DNA of 28,548 bases from IMG/VR virus record IMGVR_UViG_3300010885_021047, positions 1 to 28,548 of that record; one strand, 5' to 3'. The position numbers and the translations under genes were made by a program. This stretch comes from a virus. The notes under the pieces are model-generated. The model made no database searches. It had not been told where the DNA came from and saw only the letters and a list, made by a program, of their open reading frames with translations. This document shows positions 8,079 to 16,829 of the stretch, piece by piece; positions within the stretch are counted from its first letter, which is position 1; every line of letters starts with the position of its first letter.

Positions 8079-8471
8079 ATGGCTACAACAAATAAATTTT
8101 ACTCAGATCTACCTACTAATTTTTTTGTTCACCCATTAAAAGGTGACCTGCTTCCTTATATTAATGAGGATGCTGTAAAAAGTGCTATAAAAAATTTATT
8201 ACTTACAGATCCTTATGAAAGATTTTTTAATCCAGATATAGGTGCAGGTATTAGAGCTAGTTTATTTGAAAATATTGGTAGAGATACTGAATATTTTTTA
8301 AAACAAAAAATTACCGATGTTATTAATAATTATGAAAAACGTGCTAAATTATTAAGTGTTAACGTAAAAGCTTTACCTGACGAGAATGCTTATAGCGTAG
8401 TAATTTTATTTTCTGTTTTAAATAATACATCTCCTGTTAAATTAGAATTAGTATTAAGAAGAGTAAGATAA
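8079..8471 (+). CDS. 25: Baseplate wedge protein gp25-like
   Basis: The 130-residue protein belongs to the GPW/gp25 family. The start MATTNKFYSD parallels T4 MANINKLYSD, and the body has ALKNLLLT-type helix, PYERFFNPDIGAGIRASLFEN (family xxRpFxPxxGxxlxxlLFE) and a C-terminal strand pair ending LELVLRRVR. The length equals T4 gp25 (132 residues). In contractile systems gp25 ties the wedge core to the sheath initiation layer. A perfect TATAAATA lies at 8067-8074 but only four bases before the ATG, too close to act as this gene's promoter with a normal leader. No clear Shine-Dalgarno is seen, so translation is probably coupled to the gene ending at 8071. Its stop overlaps gene 6 as TAATG. Confidence 0.92.
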   Translation: MATTNKFYSDLPTNFFVHPLKGDLLPYINEDAVKSAIKNLLLTDPYERFFNPDIGAGIRASLFENIGRDTEYFLKQKITDVINNYEKRAKLLSVNVKALPDENAYSVVILFSVLNNTSPVKLELVLRRVR

Positions 8472-10264
8472 TGAGCAATCAAGGGTTTTTAAACGTATCA
8501 GAATTAAGTTTTGATGGTATAAAAAATAATCTTAAAACTTATTTAAGGGCGCGCCCTGAGTTTACAGACTATGATTTTGAAGGCTCTAATTTAAGTGCTT
8601 TATTGGATGTATTATCTTATAATACTTACATAAATGCTTACTATTTAAACATGATTGGAAGTGAATCTTTCTTAGATTCTGCACAGGTAAAGAGCTCTGT
8701 AGTATCTCATGCAAAAGAATTAAATTATGTGCCTAGATCTAGAACTTCACCTCGTTCACAGGTAACTTTTACAATTAATACTGGCGCTGATACTCCAAAA
8801 ACAGTAATAATTCCAGAATTTTTTACTGTTAAAGCTACAGTTAATAATGTGTCAATGGATTTTTCAACTGATTCTGCTATTACAGTTTATCAGAATGCAA
8901 GCGGCGCTTATCAAAGCGACTCTGTATTTGTTTATGAAGGTAAAATAGTTACAGAAATTTTTAATTATCCTTCTGATAAAAAATTTATCTTAAGTTCTTC
9001 CAATATTGATACATCTAGTATTAAAGTTCAAGTAATTAATTCCTCTACAGATAATACAACAAATGCTTTTAATTTTTCAGATAGTTTAGTCGGTCTTACC
9101 CCACTATCACAGGTTTATTTTATTCAAGGTGTTAATAGTGATCAGTATGAAATAGTATTTGGAGACGGTGTAGTAGGTCAAGCGCTTTCTCCTGGTAATA
9201 TTGTAAAGGTTATGTACAGATCTACTAATGGTGAATTAGGTAATAAAGTATATTCATTTACTTCTCCTAATAAAATAGGAAACTATAGTGTTGCAGTTTC
9301 TACTAATTTAGCTGCTGCTCATGGCTCCGAAAGAGAAAATATAGATTCAATTAAATTTTATGCTCCTCGTCACTTTACTACTCAAAACAGAGCAGTTACT
9401 AAAGATGATTATATTAATCTTGTTCGTGAAAAATATTCTGAAATTAGTGCTATCAATGTATACGGAGGAGAAGATGCTGATCCTCCGCAATATGGCAAAG
9501 CATTAATTTCTATGGTTGCTAGTGGAAACAACCCTATTATACCAGACGATTTAAAAACTAATATTATTGAATATTTAAAAACTAAATCTTTAACTATTGC
9601 TCCTGTTATTGTAGATCCTGTATTTTTATTTGTAGAAATAAATGCTGACGTATATTATAATCCTACATTAACTTCTAAAACTGCGCAGCAATTAAAGTCA
9701 GATGTATTAAATCAGATAATTAGTTTTGATACTTTAAATCTAACAGACTTTGGTAATGATCTAAGACGCTCAAAGTTATCAACTTATATTGATGCGGCAG
9801 ACACATCTATTGTTAGTAATAAGTTAGATTTACGAGCAGTATATAAAATTACCCCAACAAGAACAGTAAAAGATAGTGTAATTTTTTCTTTTGATAATCC
9901 AATTAACCGTCCAATAAAATACGCATATAATAGTAATGAAACAGAAGTTATAAGAAGTTCTACTTTTTACTATAATTTTAATAATACTATTATTAATAAT
10001 GCTAGACTTACAGATGATGGTAAAGGTAATTTAAGAATTTATTATAGTACACCTTCTCAACCCGTTGTTATTTTAGATTCTAATGTAGGTACAATAGATT
10101 ATACTACCGGTAAAATGAATTTTAATATTAATGCATGGGATTATAATCAATCAATAGACATTTATGCAAAATTTTTAAATCCTGATATTATTGTTAATGC
10201 TAACAAATATTTAAAGATTGACTATTCAAAAATTAACATTAACATAGATGTATACAGTTACTAA
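8471..10264 (+). CDS. 6: Baseplate wedge protein gp6-like
   Basis: The 597-residue protein matches the gp6/gpJ wedge family by N-terminal pattern and position. It opens with a helical segment SFDGIKNNLKTYLRARPEF followed by DYDFEGSNLSALLDVLSYNTYINAYYLNM, the hallmark gp6 region. Later it has VFGDGVVGQALSPGNIVKV and APRHFTTQNRAVTKDDYINLV, typical of the baseplate_J core, where the late wedge strand reads QNRAVTxxDY. T4 gp6 (660 residues) forms the dimeric iris around the hub that drives baseplate opening. It is coupled by TAATG at both ends to genes 25 and 7-like. Confidence 0.9.
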   Translation: MSNQGFLNVSELSFDGIKNNLKTYLRARPEFTDYDFEGSNLSALLDVLSYNTYINAYYLNMIGSESFLDSAQVKSSVVSHAKELNYVPRSRTSPRSQVTFTINTGADTPKTVIIPEFFTVKATVNNVSMDFSTDSAITVYQNASGAYQSDSVFVYEGKIVTEIFNYPSDKKFILSSSNIDTSSIKVQVINSSTDNTTNAFNFSDSLVGLTPLSQVYFIQGVNSDQYEIVFGDGVVGQALSPGNIVKVMYRSTNGELGNKVYSFTSPNKIGNYSVAVSTNLAAAHGSERENIDSIKFYAPRHFTTQNRAVTKDDYINLVREKYSEISAINVYGGEDADPPQYGKALISMVASGNNPIIPDDLKTNIIEYLKTKSLTIAPVIVDPVFLFVEINADVYYNPTLTSKTAQQLKSDVLNQIISFDTLNLTDFGNDLRRSKLSTYIDAADTSIVSNKLDLRAVYKITPTRTVKDSVIFSFDNPINRPIKYAYNSNETEVIRSSTFYYNFNNTIINNARLTDDGKGNLRIYYSTPSQPVVILDSNVGTIDYTTGKMNFNINAWDYNQSIDIYAKFLNPDIIVNANKYLKIDYSKININIDVYSY

Positions 10265-11901
10265 TGATTACTGAAATTCAACAAATAGCACCTTTTGTTG
10301 CTAAACAATTTCCAGCCTTCTATAATGAAGAAGGGCCTAACTTTATTCAATTTGTAAAAGCTTATTATGAATGGCTTGACGAACAAGGCCCTACGTTTAA
10401 AGCTAGAAGACTAGAACAATATACAGATATTGATTCAACTGTAGATGACTATATCACTTACTTTACAAACAAATATTTAAACGGCATACCTACAAGCATT
10501 TTAGCTAATAAAAAATTATTAGAAAAACATATTTTAGATTTATATCGCACTAAAGGTACAGTTGAAGGTATAAAATTACTTTTTAGATTGCTTTATAATT
10601 TAGATGCAAATATATATTTACCACAAGATGATGTTTTAAAAATTTCTGATGGTAAATGGGTAAAAAGAAAATTTTTAGAAATAGAAGATAATTCAAATAA
10701 TTTTACTTATATTAAAAAACAAATAACAGGTAGCACATCTGGAGCTACGGCACATGTAGAAGACGTAGTTCAAATAAATTATGGCGGTAAAATAAATTAT
10801 CTATTTTATATTACTAATATTCAAACAGGATCAAATGGATTAGGGTTTGTAGCAGGTGAGCGTTTACTTTATGATGGTTTAAATATTAAACAATCATCTA
10901 AAATTTTAGGATCTTTAGTATCTGCAGATGTACTAGGTTCAACAGAAGATAATTATATCGGTGAAGTGTTGATTCCTTTTAATGTACCTCAAGGGGAAGG
11001 AGCTAAATTTGTAGTTTCTGGATTAATAGATCCTATAAGAACTAAAGGTTATATTACATTTAGATTATTAGATGGTGGAGAAGGATACACATTAAATTCT
11101 ATTGTAAATATATCTTATCTATCTGCCACCACAGGTTCTGGTGCATCATTTAAGATTGGATCTATTTTAAATCCTACTCAATTTACTTATAATTTAAATC
11201 AAATAGCACCAGTATTAAACACGAGATTAAATGCTTCTAATTTTGGTAGTACTTTAAATTTTGCAGTATTAACAACTACATTAAATGCGGCATTAACTAA
11301 TCAAACTACTTCAGTAGGATCAATTGGTAGTTTAATTAATGTTACATCTGGAGATAGAAATTACAATGGCACATTAAATGTAAACATTTATGAACCTATA
11401 ACTGCAGTTTATGGTATAGTAGGTAAAAACGGTGGACTTTGGGGTCAAAATGCTTTAATTTCTGCAACTCCTGCTACAGGTAATGGGATAATTTCTCAAG
11501 TAAACGTGCTAGCTTCCGGTTATGATTATTCTGAAGGTGATATTATTAATGTATATAATAGCGCTAATAGCGCTTTAAATGCACAAATACAAGTACATGT
11601 TGGAGGTGTAGGTTCTGAAGAAGGTTTCTGGAAAAATGATGATGGTTTTATAAATTCTGACAAATATGTACAAGATAGCTACTATTATCAAACATATTCA
11701 TATGAAATTCAAATAGAAAAATCTCTAGATAAATATTTTGATATATTAAAAAAAGTTATGCATCCTATTGGTAATAAAATTTTTGGTAAAAATTTATTCA
11801 TTGACAAAGATGAGAATTTATTAGAAGATGTTTATGATGCTGTTGAAATCTACCAAAATGGTTTACCTTGGAGTGGCGGCACTTTAGTATTAACGGTATA
11901 A
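10264..11901 (+). CDS. 7: Baseplate wedge protein, gp7-like
   Basis: The 545-residue protein lies between gp6 and gp8 homologues and begins with ITEIQQIAPFVAKQFPAFY, then EEGPNFIQFVKAYYEWLDEQG, the conserved N-terminus of the gp7-like wedge proteins of marine T4-like phages. A second helical block (LEKHILDLYRTKGTVEGIKLLFRLLY) follows. The middle holds beta modules: ITGSTSGATAHVEDV (about residue 154), LLDGGEGYTLNSIVNISY and VLASGYDYSEGDIINVY. The C-terminal 100 residues return to a helical KVMHPIGNKIFGK segment. T4 gp7 is far longer (1032 residues), so this is at best a shortened version keeping the N-terminal core. In T4, gp7 links gp6, gp8 and gp10 in the wedge. Assignment relies strongly on gene order. 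Confidence 0.65.
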   Translation: MITEIQQIAPFVAKQFPAFYNEEGPNFIQFVKAYYEWLDEQGPTFKARRLEQYTDIDSTVDDYITYFTNKYLNGIPTSILANKKLLEKHILDLYRTKGTVEGIKLLFRLLYNLDANIYLPQDDVLKISDGKWVKRKFLEIEDNSNNFTYIKKQITGSTSGATAHVEDVVQINYGGKINYLFYITNIQTGSNGLGFVAGERLLYDGLNIKQSSKILGSLVSADVLGSTEDNYIGEVLIPFNVPQGEGAKFVVSGLIDPIRTKGYITFRLLDGGEGYTLNSIVNISYLSATTGSGASFKIGSILNPTQFTYNLNQIAPVLNTRLNASNFGSTLNFAVLTTTLNAALTNQTTSVGSIGSLINVTSGDRNYNGTLNVNIYEPITAVYGIVGKNGGLWGQNALISATPATGNGIISQVNVLASGYDYSEGDIINVYNSANSALNAQIQVHVGGVGSEEGFWKNDDGFINSDKYVQDSYYYQTYSYEIQIEKSLDKYFDILKKVMHPIGNKIFGKNLFIDKDENLLEDVYDAVEIYQNGLPWSGGTLVLTV

Positions 11902-11911
11902 CGGAAATATA

Positions 11912-13444
11912 ATGAGTAATTATAATAGTGTTTTTACACAGAGCATAAAAACCAAATTCATTGATGAATTTATTAATGATGTTGCGAGCAATTCATCTAA
12001 TTATTATCTAGCATTTGGTGGATCTAACCAATGGGCAGATGATAATAACCCCTACATTGATGATCAAAATCCTCCTATTCCAGATGGCAGTGTAACCAGC
12101 TCTCACTATAAAGTATTATCAAATATACTTTTTGGTAAAAAAGTAAGTGTATCTGATATTGCATATATGGCTAAAAATATAGTTTGGAAATCCGGTACTG
12201 TTTATGATTATTATTCAGATACTGACGCTAGTTTGTATACTAAAAATTTCTTTGTAGTAAACTCTAGAGGTTACGTGTATAAATGTTTATTTAATAACTA
12301 CGGTGCCCCATCTACTGTAATGCCTTCGTCTACTAGTGTTCAAGGTGATTTTAAAACTGCTGATGGGTATGTATGGAAATACATGTTTTATATTACCAGT
12401 ATTAACCAGAAGAAATTTAGTACAGCAGATTTTATTCCAGTTAATACAGACCCTCAAGTATTATTTTATTCTGAAAACGGTGCTATTCATATTATAACAG
12501 TACAAAATTCTGCTACCGGTTACCCTAATGCGAACGGTAACATAGTATCATTTAAATCCGGTAATCCAAATATACTTCAAATACAGAGTCAAGGCGCTTC
12601 ATCTATAAGCGGTGAGTATAATACAGCTGCTATTTACATTTACAATGGTACTGGTGCAGGGACATATGCTCAAATTCAAAATTACGTAGTTAATTCTGCA
12701 GGCAAATTTGTATACGCTGGTACTGGAACATTAGATGTAACTTCTCAATATATAATATCACCATATGTGTCTATAGTTGGTGATGGTACGCAAGCAGTTG
12801 CTTATGCAGTAGTTAACAATTCTACAACCGCTGTTGACTCAGTTCAAGTAATTAACAGAGGAATTAATTATACAACTGCTGCGATATCTTTAATATCTAA
12901 TGTAGCATTTACTACTGGCACTTCTTTAGTTAATGCTATTATTTCACCTCCAGGAGGTCATGGTTCAAATCCAAGATATGAATTAGGATGTGATACTACA
13001 GGGCTTTCAGTTGCAGTTTTATCTTCAGATAATTTTCCAATAAGTATAGATTATAGACAACTATCTTTAATTAATAATCCTAAAGCGTATGCTAATAGTT
13101 CATTATTTACTGCACCTACATTTAGTCAATTAACAAAAATAAATATCGATAATTTTAATATTTTGTTTAATAGCGGTGAAACTGTTACGGGATCTATAAG
13201 TGGCGCAACTGCTACAGTTTTAAATTCTTCTACTACACAATTAGTATTATTTAACGTTAATGGATCATTTATAATAAACGAGACTTTAACTGGTTCTTCA
13301 ACTGGTGCTACTTGTACTGCATCAGCCATTATATTAAACGACTGGGTAAAAAATACAGGTGAAGTATATTATTATAGAAATTTTTCACCTATTACAAGAA
13401 ACGCAGTATCTACTGAACAAGTAAAATTATTTTTTAAAATTTAA
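11912..13444 (+). CDS. 8: Baseplate wedge protein gp8-like with inserted beta modules
   Basis: The 510-residue protein matches the gp8 wedge family in its first half: SIKTKFIDEFINDV, NYYLAFGGSNQWADDNNP, VYKCLFNNYGAPS, and DGYVWKYMFYI (T4 gp8: DGYVWEYLFEI). T4 gp8 is a 334-residue dimer joining gp7 and gp10. The extra length here is due to a long C-terminal beta region that includes two tandem modules, GETVTGSISGATATV and NETLTGSSTGATCTA (about residues 421-475), and ends EVYYYRNFSPITR before EQVKLFFKI. Those last strands resemble the gp8 end (RLVLEF-like), so the modules look inserted ahead of the final strands. A CGGAAA ribosome-binding site lies in the 10-base gap after gene 7. Confidence 0.85.
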   Translation: MSNYNSVFTQSIKTKFIDEFINDVASNSSNYYLAFGGSNQWADDNNPYIDDQNPPIPDGSVTSSHYKVLSNILFGKKVSVSDIAYMAKNIVWKSGTVYDYYSDTDASLYTKNFFVVNSRGYVYKCLFNNYGAPSTVMPSSTSVQGDFKTADGYVWKYMFYITSINQKKFSTADFIPVNTDPQVLFYSENGAIHIITVQNSATGYPNANGNIVSFKSGNPNILQIQSQGASSISGEYNTAAIYIYNGTGAGTYAQIQNYVVNSAGKFVYAGTGTLDVTSQYIISPYVSIVGDGTQAVAYAVVNNSTTAVDSVQVINRGINYTTAAISLISNVAFTTGTSLVNAIISPPGGHGSNPRYELGCDTTGLSVAVLSSDNFPISIDYRQLSLINNPKAYANSSLFTAPTFSQLTKINIDNFNILFNSGETVTGSISGATATVLNSSTTQLVLFNVNGSFIINETLTGSSTGATCTASAIILNDWVKNTGEVYYYRNFSPITRNAVSTEQVKLFFKI

Positions 13445-13453
13445 GGAAATAAA

Positions 13454-16405
13454 ATGGCTGACTTACAAACTAATTTTAATGTTGCTCCTTTTTATGATGA
13501 TTATGATGAAAATAAGCAATATTATAGAATTCTTTTTAGACCTGCTACTGCAGTTCAAGCAAGAGAATTAACTCAGCTTCAAACTATTTTACAAAAACAA
13601 ATTTCAAGATTTGGTGATAGCGTATATCAAGACGGTTCTATTGTTGAAGGTTGTAATTTTACAACCTACCCAAACATGAAACAAATAAAGTTTAAAGATA
13701 GTAATAATGTAACTATAGATTTTTTAACTTTAACAACTACTTATACAGACGTTGACGTTGATGCAAACGGTAATACAGTAAATGCATCTAATACATTTCT
13801 TTTAGTATCTAATACTACTGGGTTAAGAGCAGGTATTTTTAGAGCATTTGAAGGATCAGAAGCTAACATTCCTAATACTAATCGTGCTTATGTGCAGTAT
13901 ATTACTTCTGGAGTAAATGGTGAATCGCAGTTTAATGTAGTATCAGAACAAATAGATGTTTATGATAAGCATCAAGATAAAAGCGGTCCATTAAATGCAG
14001 CTAATCGATTAGGTGTAATTTATACATTAACTTCTAACTCTACAGTAAATGCACTCGGTATTGGTTACGGTATGCATGTAGGACCAGGTACAATTTATCA
14101 AAAAGGGTTTTTCTTAAAAAATCTTCCACAAAACTTTATTCTTACCGAGCATTATTCAAACGCAGCAGGTTATAAAGTAGGATTTGACACAAGAGAGTAT
14201 ATTATTCAAGAAGCTCAAGATCCTTCTTTATTTGATAATTCAATAGGTAGTACTAATTATAGTGCGCCAGGAGCTTGGAGATTAAAACTAGTTCCAGTTC
14301 CTACTTATTATGATGCATCAAATACTTCAGTATCTATCCCTGTTAACTTTCTATCTGTAGTTGATTTTGATGGCGGAGATGGAAGAGCAGTAGTTAATAA
14401 CTTAAATCCTCAATATAGTATATTAGGGGATACATTAGCTACTCGTGTATTCGAAACAGCTGGTGATTTTATGGTAAAATCATTTCAATTAGATGTAGTT
14501 GCTCATGAATCAAATACACATGCAATGTATTATGTAGCCTCACCTGGTATTGCTTATGTAGATGGTTACAGGGTTGAATATCAAGCACCGAGAAGAGTTT
14601 ATGCTCCTAGAGCAAATGATACAGCCAGTTTTCCTAATGATTCTTTAAGACTTTCATTAGGTAGTTATTATTATGTTAATGAATGCTGTGGGGTTTTAGA
14701 TACACAGAGTTTACAAGAAATTACTTTCTATGATACTCCTCAACAAACATTATCTTTATATTTAGAGAGAACTAATTTTTCTGGCAATGTTTTAGGAAAA
14801 GCAAACGTAAGAGCTTTTAAATTTTTTGACGGTGTTCATGGAACCCCGGCTGCCAGATATTTAATTTATATTTTTAATGTAAGAATGACAGGTAACCCTG
14901 CTAATATAAGAAGTATCTGCGCTACTAGCGGCACCTATGGTAATTTTTATGCTGATGTTGTTCCTGATCCTATAACAGGTCTTTATACAACATATGATGA
15001 TAATTTAAAAGCTGCTTTGTATGATACTGGTCTTACAGGATTAAAAAGTCTGGTAGATGCTTCTAATAATAACGGGACAACTTTTTCTTATAGACCTCTT
15101 TTAAATACTAATTTAGTACCTACTTATTTTGGAAGCTCAGCCACATTTACTCTACCTGGACCAGATACATTTGGTTATGGAGTAGGTTTCTTAGACGATC
15201 CAACATCACAGGATGTATATGTTACTTGGGCTCAAGATAGTCTTGGTACTACAGTTTCTAATAGTATAACTATTAGTACTTCTAATTCTACTACTTCTAC
15301 TATAGCAAGTATATATCCATTTACTGCTGGACTTTACGTCGGTGACGCGCTAGCCATTACAAATACAGCTATTAATGCTACGAATCATGTATCTATTACT
15401 CAAGTGCTTGGCATTTCTTCTTTAGTAGTACAGCCGCCATTAACAGTAGTAGATACTCCAGGTAAATTAGAAATGAAACAGTTCTTTAAAAAAGGAACAA
15501 GAGTTAATTTTATTGGAAGTGGTAATACCGTACAAGAAAATTCTACTACTTCTTTAACTGTAAATTTATGTGTACCCCCTCTTTTGAACAATTACAATGT
15601 AATAGGTCAGATTCCTGTTACTAGAAATACAGCTCAACCAATCGGTAAAGTAGTAAAGAAAAATCAATATGTTAAAATTGATTGTAGTTCTGCTAGTTTA
15701 ACCGGTCCATGGTCGCTTGGTATTTCTGATGTTTATAAGATAGCTAACGTTTTCGTTGGTACAACTTATAGTGAAAGTAATCCAGATTATGGTTCTTGGT
15801 TTATTTTAAATAATGGTCAACAACCAGACACTTACTATAATTCGTCTATGTACATTGACCCACAATATAATGGAAACCTTACTTCATCTTCTAAATTACT
15901 AGTAAAATTTCATTGTTTTACCGCTAACATTACATCTACACAAGCAGGGTTTTTCTCTGTTAATTCTTATCCTATAGATGATATTGCTCCATCAACAGAT
16001 CCTAATGCTATAGCTACTGCAGAAATACCAGTATTTACAGATACTCTAGGTAACAAATATGATTTAAGAAATTATATTGATTTTAGAAATATTATGGCAA
16101 ACACTGCAGTTATTACAGATAATATTTCTTTAGCTACTATAAATCCTGTTGCTGGTAATACAATTTTTGCAACTGGTGGAGGTAATCAAAAAGTATTAGA
16201 TCCCGGTTCAGTTTTTAATTATAATGCTACGTATTATCTTCCAAGAAGAGATTATGTAGTTATAGATAAAAATTCAAATTTACAAGCAAAATTAGGACAA
16301 TCATCAAACAAGCCTCAATTCCCTGCCCTAAATAAATCAGGACTAGTAATTGCAGAAGTTTATGTGCCTCCATATCCATCACTAACATTTAAAGAAGCTG
16401 AATAA
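13454..16405 (+). CDS. DUF4815-type structural protein, first of three frame-split parts
   Basis: The 983-residue ORF starts after an AAGGA ribosome-binding site that overlaps the gp8 stop. The N-terminus FNVAPFYDDYDENKQYYRIL, then RPATAVQARELTQLQTILQKQI and GDSVYQDGSIVEG, is the DUF4815 signature found in very large baseplate/fibre proteins of T4-like marine phages. Further features are YVDGYRVEYQAPRRVYA, NKYDLRNYIDFRN (the usual DLRxYIDFR motif) and an end at VYVPPYPSLTFKEAE. In the homologues I know, VYxPPYPSL is followed in the same chain by the sequence now found in the next frame, so this ORF appears to lack its C-terminal half. It stops in TAA at 16403-16405, one base before the next ATG. 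It probably forms the outer baseplate attachment for fibres (gp9/gp10-like role, inferred). Confidence 0.85.
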   Translation: MADLQTNFNVAPFYDDYDENKQYYRILFRPATAVQARELTQLQTILQKQISRFGDSVYQDGSIVEGCNFTTYPNMKQIKFKDSNNVTIDFLTLTTTYTDVDVDANGNTVNASNTFLLVSNTTGLRAGIFRAFEGSEANIPNTNRAYVQYITSGVNGESQFNVVSEQIDVYDKHQDKSGPLNAANRLGVIYTLTSNSTVNALGIGYGMHVGPGTIYQKGFFLKNLPQNFILTEHYSNAAGYKVGFDTREYIIQEAQDPSLFDNSIGSTNYSAPGAWRLKLVPVPTYYDASNTSVSIPVNFLSVVDFDGGDGRAVVNNLNPQYSILGDTLATRVFETAGDFMVKSFQLDVVAHESNTHAMYYVASPGIAYVDGYRVEYQAPRRVYAPRANDTASFPNDSLRLSLGSYYYVNECCGVLDTQSLQEITFYDTPQQTLSLYLERTNFSGNVLGKANVRAFKFFDGVHGTPAARYLIYIFNVRMTGNPANIRSICATSGTYGNFYADVVPDPITGLYTTYDDNLKAALYDTGLTGLKSLVDASNNNGTTFSYRPLLNTNLVPTYFGSSATFTLPGPDTFGYGVGFLDDPTSQDVYVTWAQDSLGTTVSNSITISTSNSTTSTIASIYPFTAGLYVGDALAITNTAINATNHVSITQVLGISSLVVQPPLTVVDTPGKLEMKQFFKKGTRVNFIGSGNTVQENSTTSLTVNLCVPPLLNNYNVIGQIPVTRNTAQPIGKVVKKNQYVKIDCSSASLTGPWSLGISDVYKIANVFVGTTYSESNPDYGSWFILNNGQQPDTYYNSSMYIDPQYNGNLTSSSKLLVKFHCFTANITSTQAGFFSVNSYPIDDIAPSTDPNAIATAEIPVFTDTLGNKYDLRNYIDFRNIMANTAVITDNISLATINPVAGNTIFATGGGNQKVLDPGSVFNYNATYYLPRRDYVVIDKNSNLQAKLGQSSNKPQFPALNKSGLVIAEVYVPPYPSLTFKEAE

Positions 16406-16409
16406 TATG
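16403..16409 (+). other. Frame 2 to 3 junction TAATATG inside the long structural gene
   Basis: The first part stops at TAA 16403-16405 and an ATG in the +1 frame follows at 16407. The new frame is open only from 16386 (an in-frame TAA lies at 16383-16385), so any ribosomal slip would have to fall within about 20 bases, and no slippery heptamer is obvious there. The identical TAATATG string joins the genes at 19831-19837, and an AAGAAG lies 10 bases upstream. A split with stop-start re-initiation is therefore the simplest reading. A single-base sequencing or assembly error remains possible. Confidence 0.6.
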
Positions 16410-16829
16410 ACTTATAATAGACAAGATATAGCAGTACAAGTAAATATTAAGTCCATTAAAGGCTATACCATGAGAGAAATTGGGCGCCTTGATGATAGAA
16501 TTAAAAGACTAGAATATTATACAGTATTGAACGCTCTTTCATTAGATACTAAAACCTTATCTATTAGAAGTCCTGATGGTAAATATGAACGTCTTAAAAA
16601 CGGCCTTTTTGCAGATCCGTTTAATGATCACTCATTAGGCAGAGTAGATGACCCAGAATATCATATAGCTGTAGATTCAACTCAATCAATTGCAAGACCT
16701 GCATACAGCGAGACTTTTAATGGGTATCGTGTTAACTACACCGGTACTGGATTTAAAATTAAAGGAAGAATAGCTTTAATAGATTATGATAATGAACAGG
16801 TAATCAAACCCATACGCTACAACATATAG
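16407..16829 (+). CDS. Long structural protein, second of three frame-split parts
   Basis: The 140-residue ORF begins MTYNRQDIAVQVN and contains YTMREIGRLDDRIKRLEYYT, a conserved segment (YTMRDIGxxExRIxxLEYYT) that in DUF4815-family proteins follows directly on from the VYVPPYPSL segment seen at the end of the preceding ORF. Next come KNGLFADPFNDHS and DPEYHIAVD, also typical continuing sequence. The last residues, PIRYNI before the stop at 16827-16829, look like out-of-frame translation. The family-like continuation NPYATTYRNC instead lies in frame 1 from about 16807. The ORF is therefore a middle fragment of one polypeptide, either expressed separately or extended by +1 frameshifting near 16806-16812. 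It is coupled to the first part by TAATATG. Confidence 0.75.
   Translation: MTYNRQDIAVQVNIKSIKGYTMREIGRLDDRIKRLEYYTVLNALSLDTKTLSIRSPDGKYERLKNGLFADPFNDHSLGRVDDPEYHIAVDSTQSIARPAYSETFNGYRVNYTGTGFKIKGRIALIDYDNEQVIKPIRYNI

Noticed and set aside
16386-16409. Programmed frameshift at the first frame break
   Set aside because: The window where both frames are open lacks a slippery heptamer, and TAATATG is an ordinary gene junction in this genome; re-initiation explains it better.
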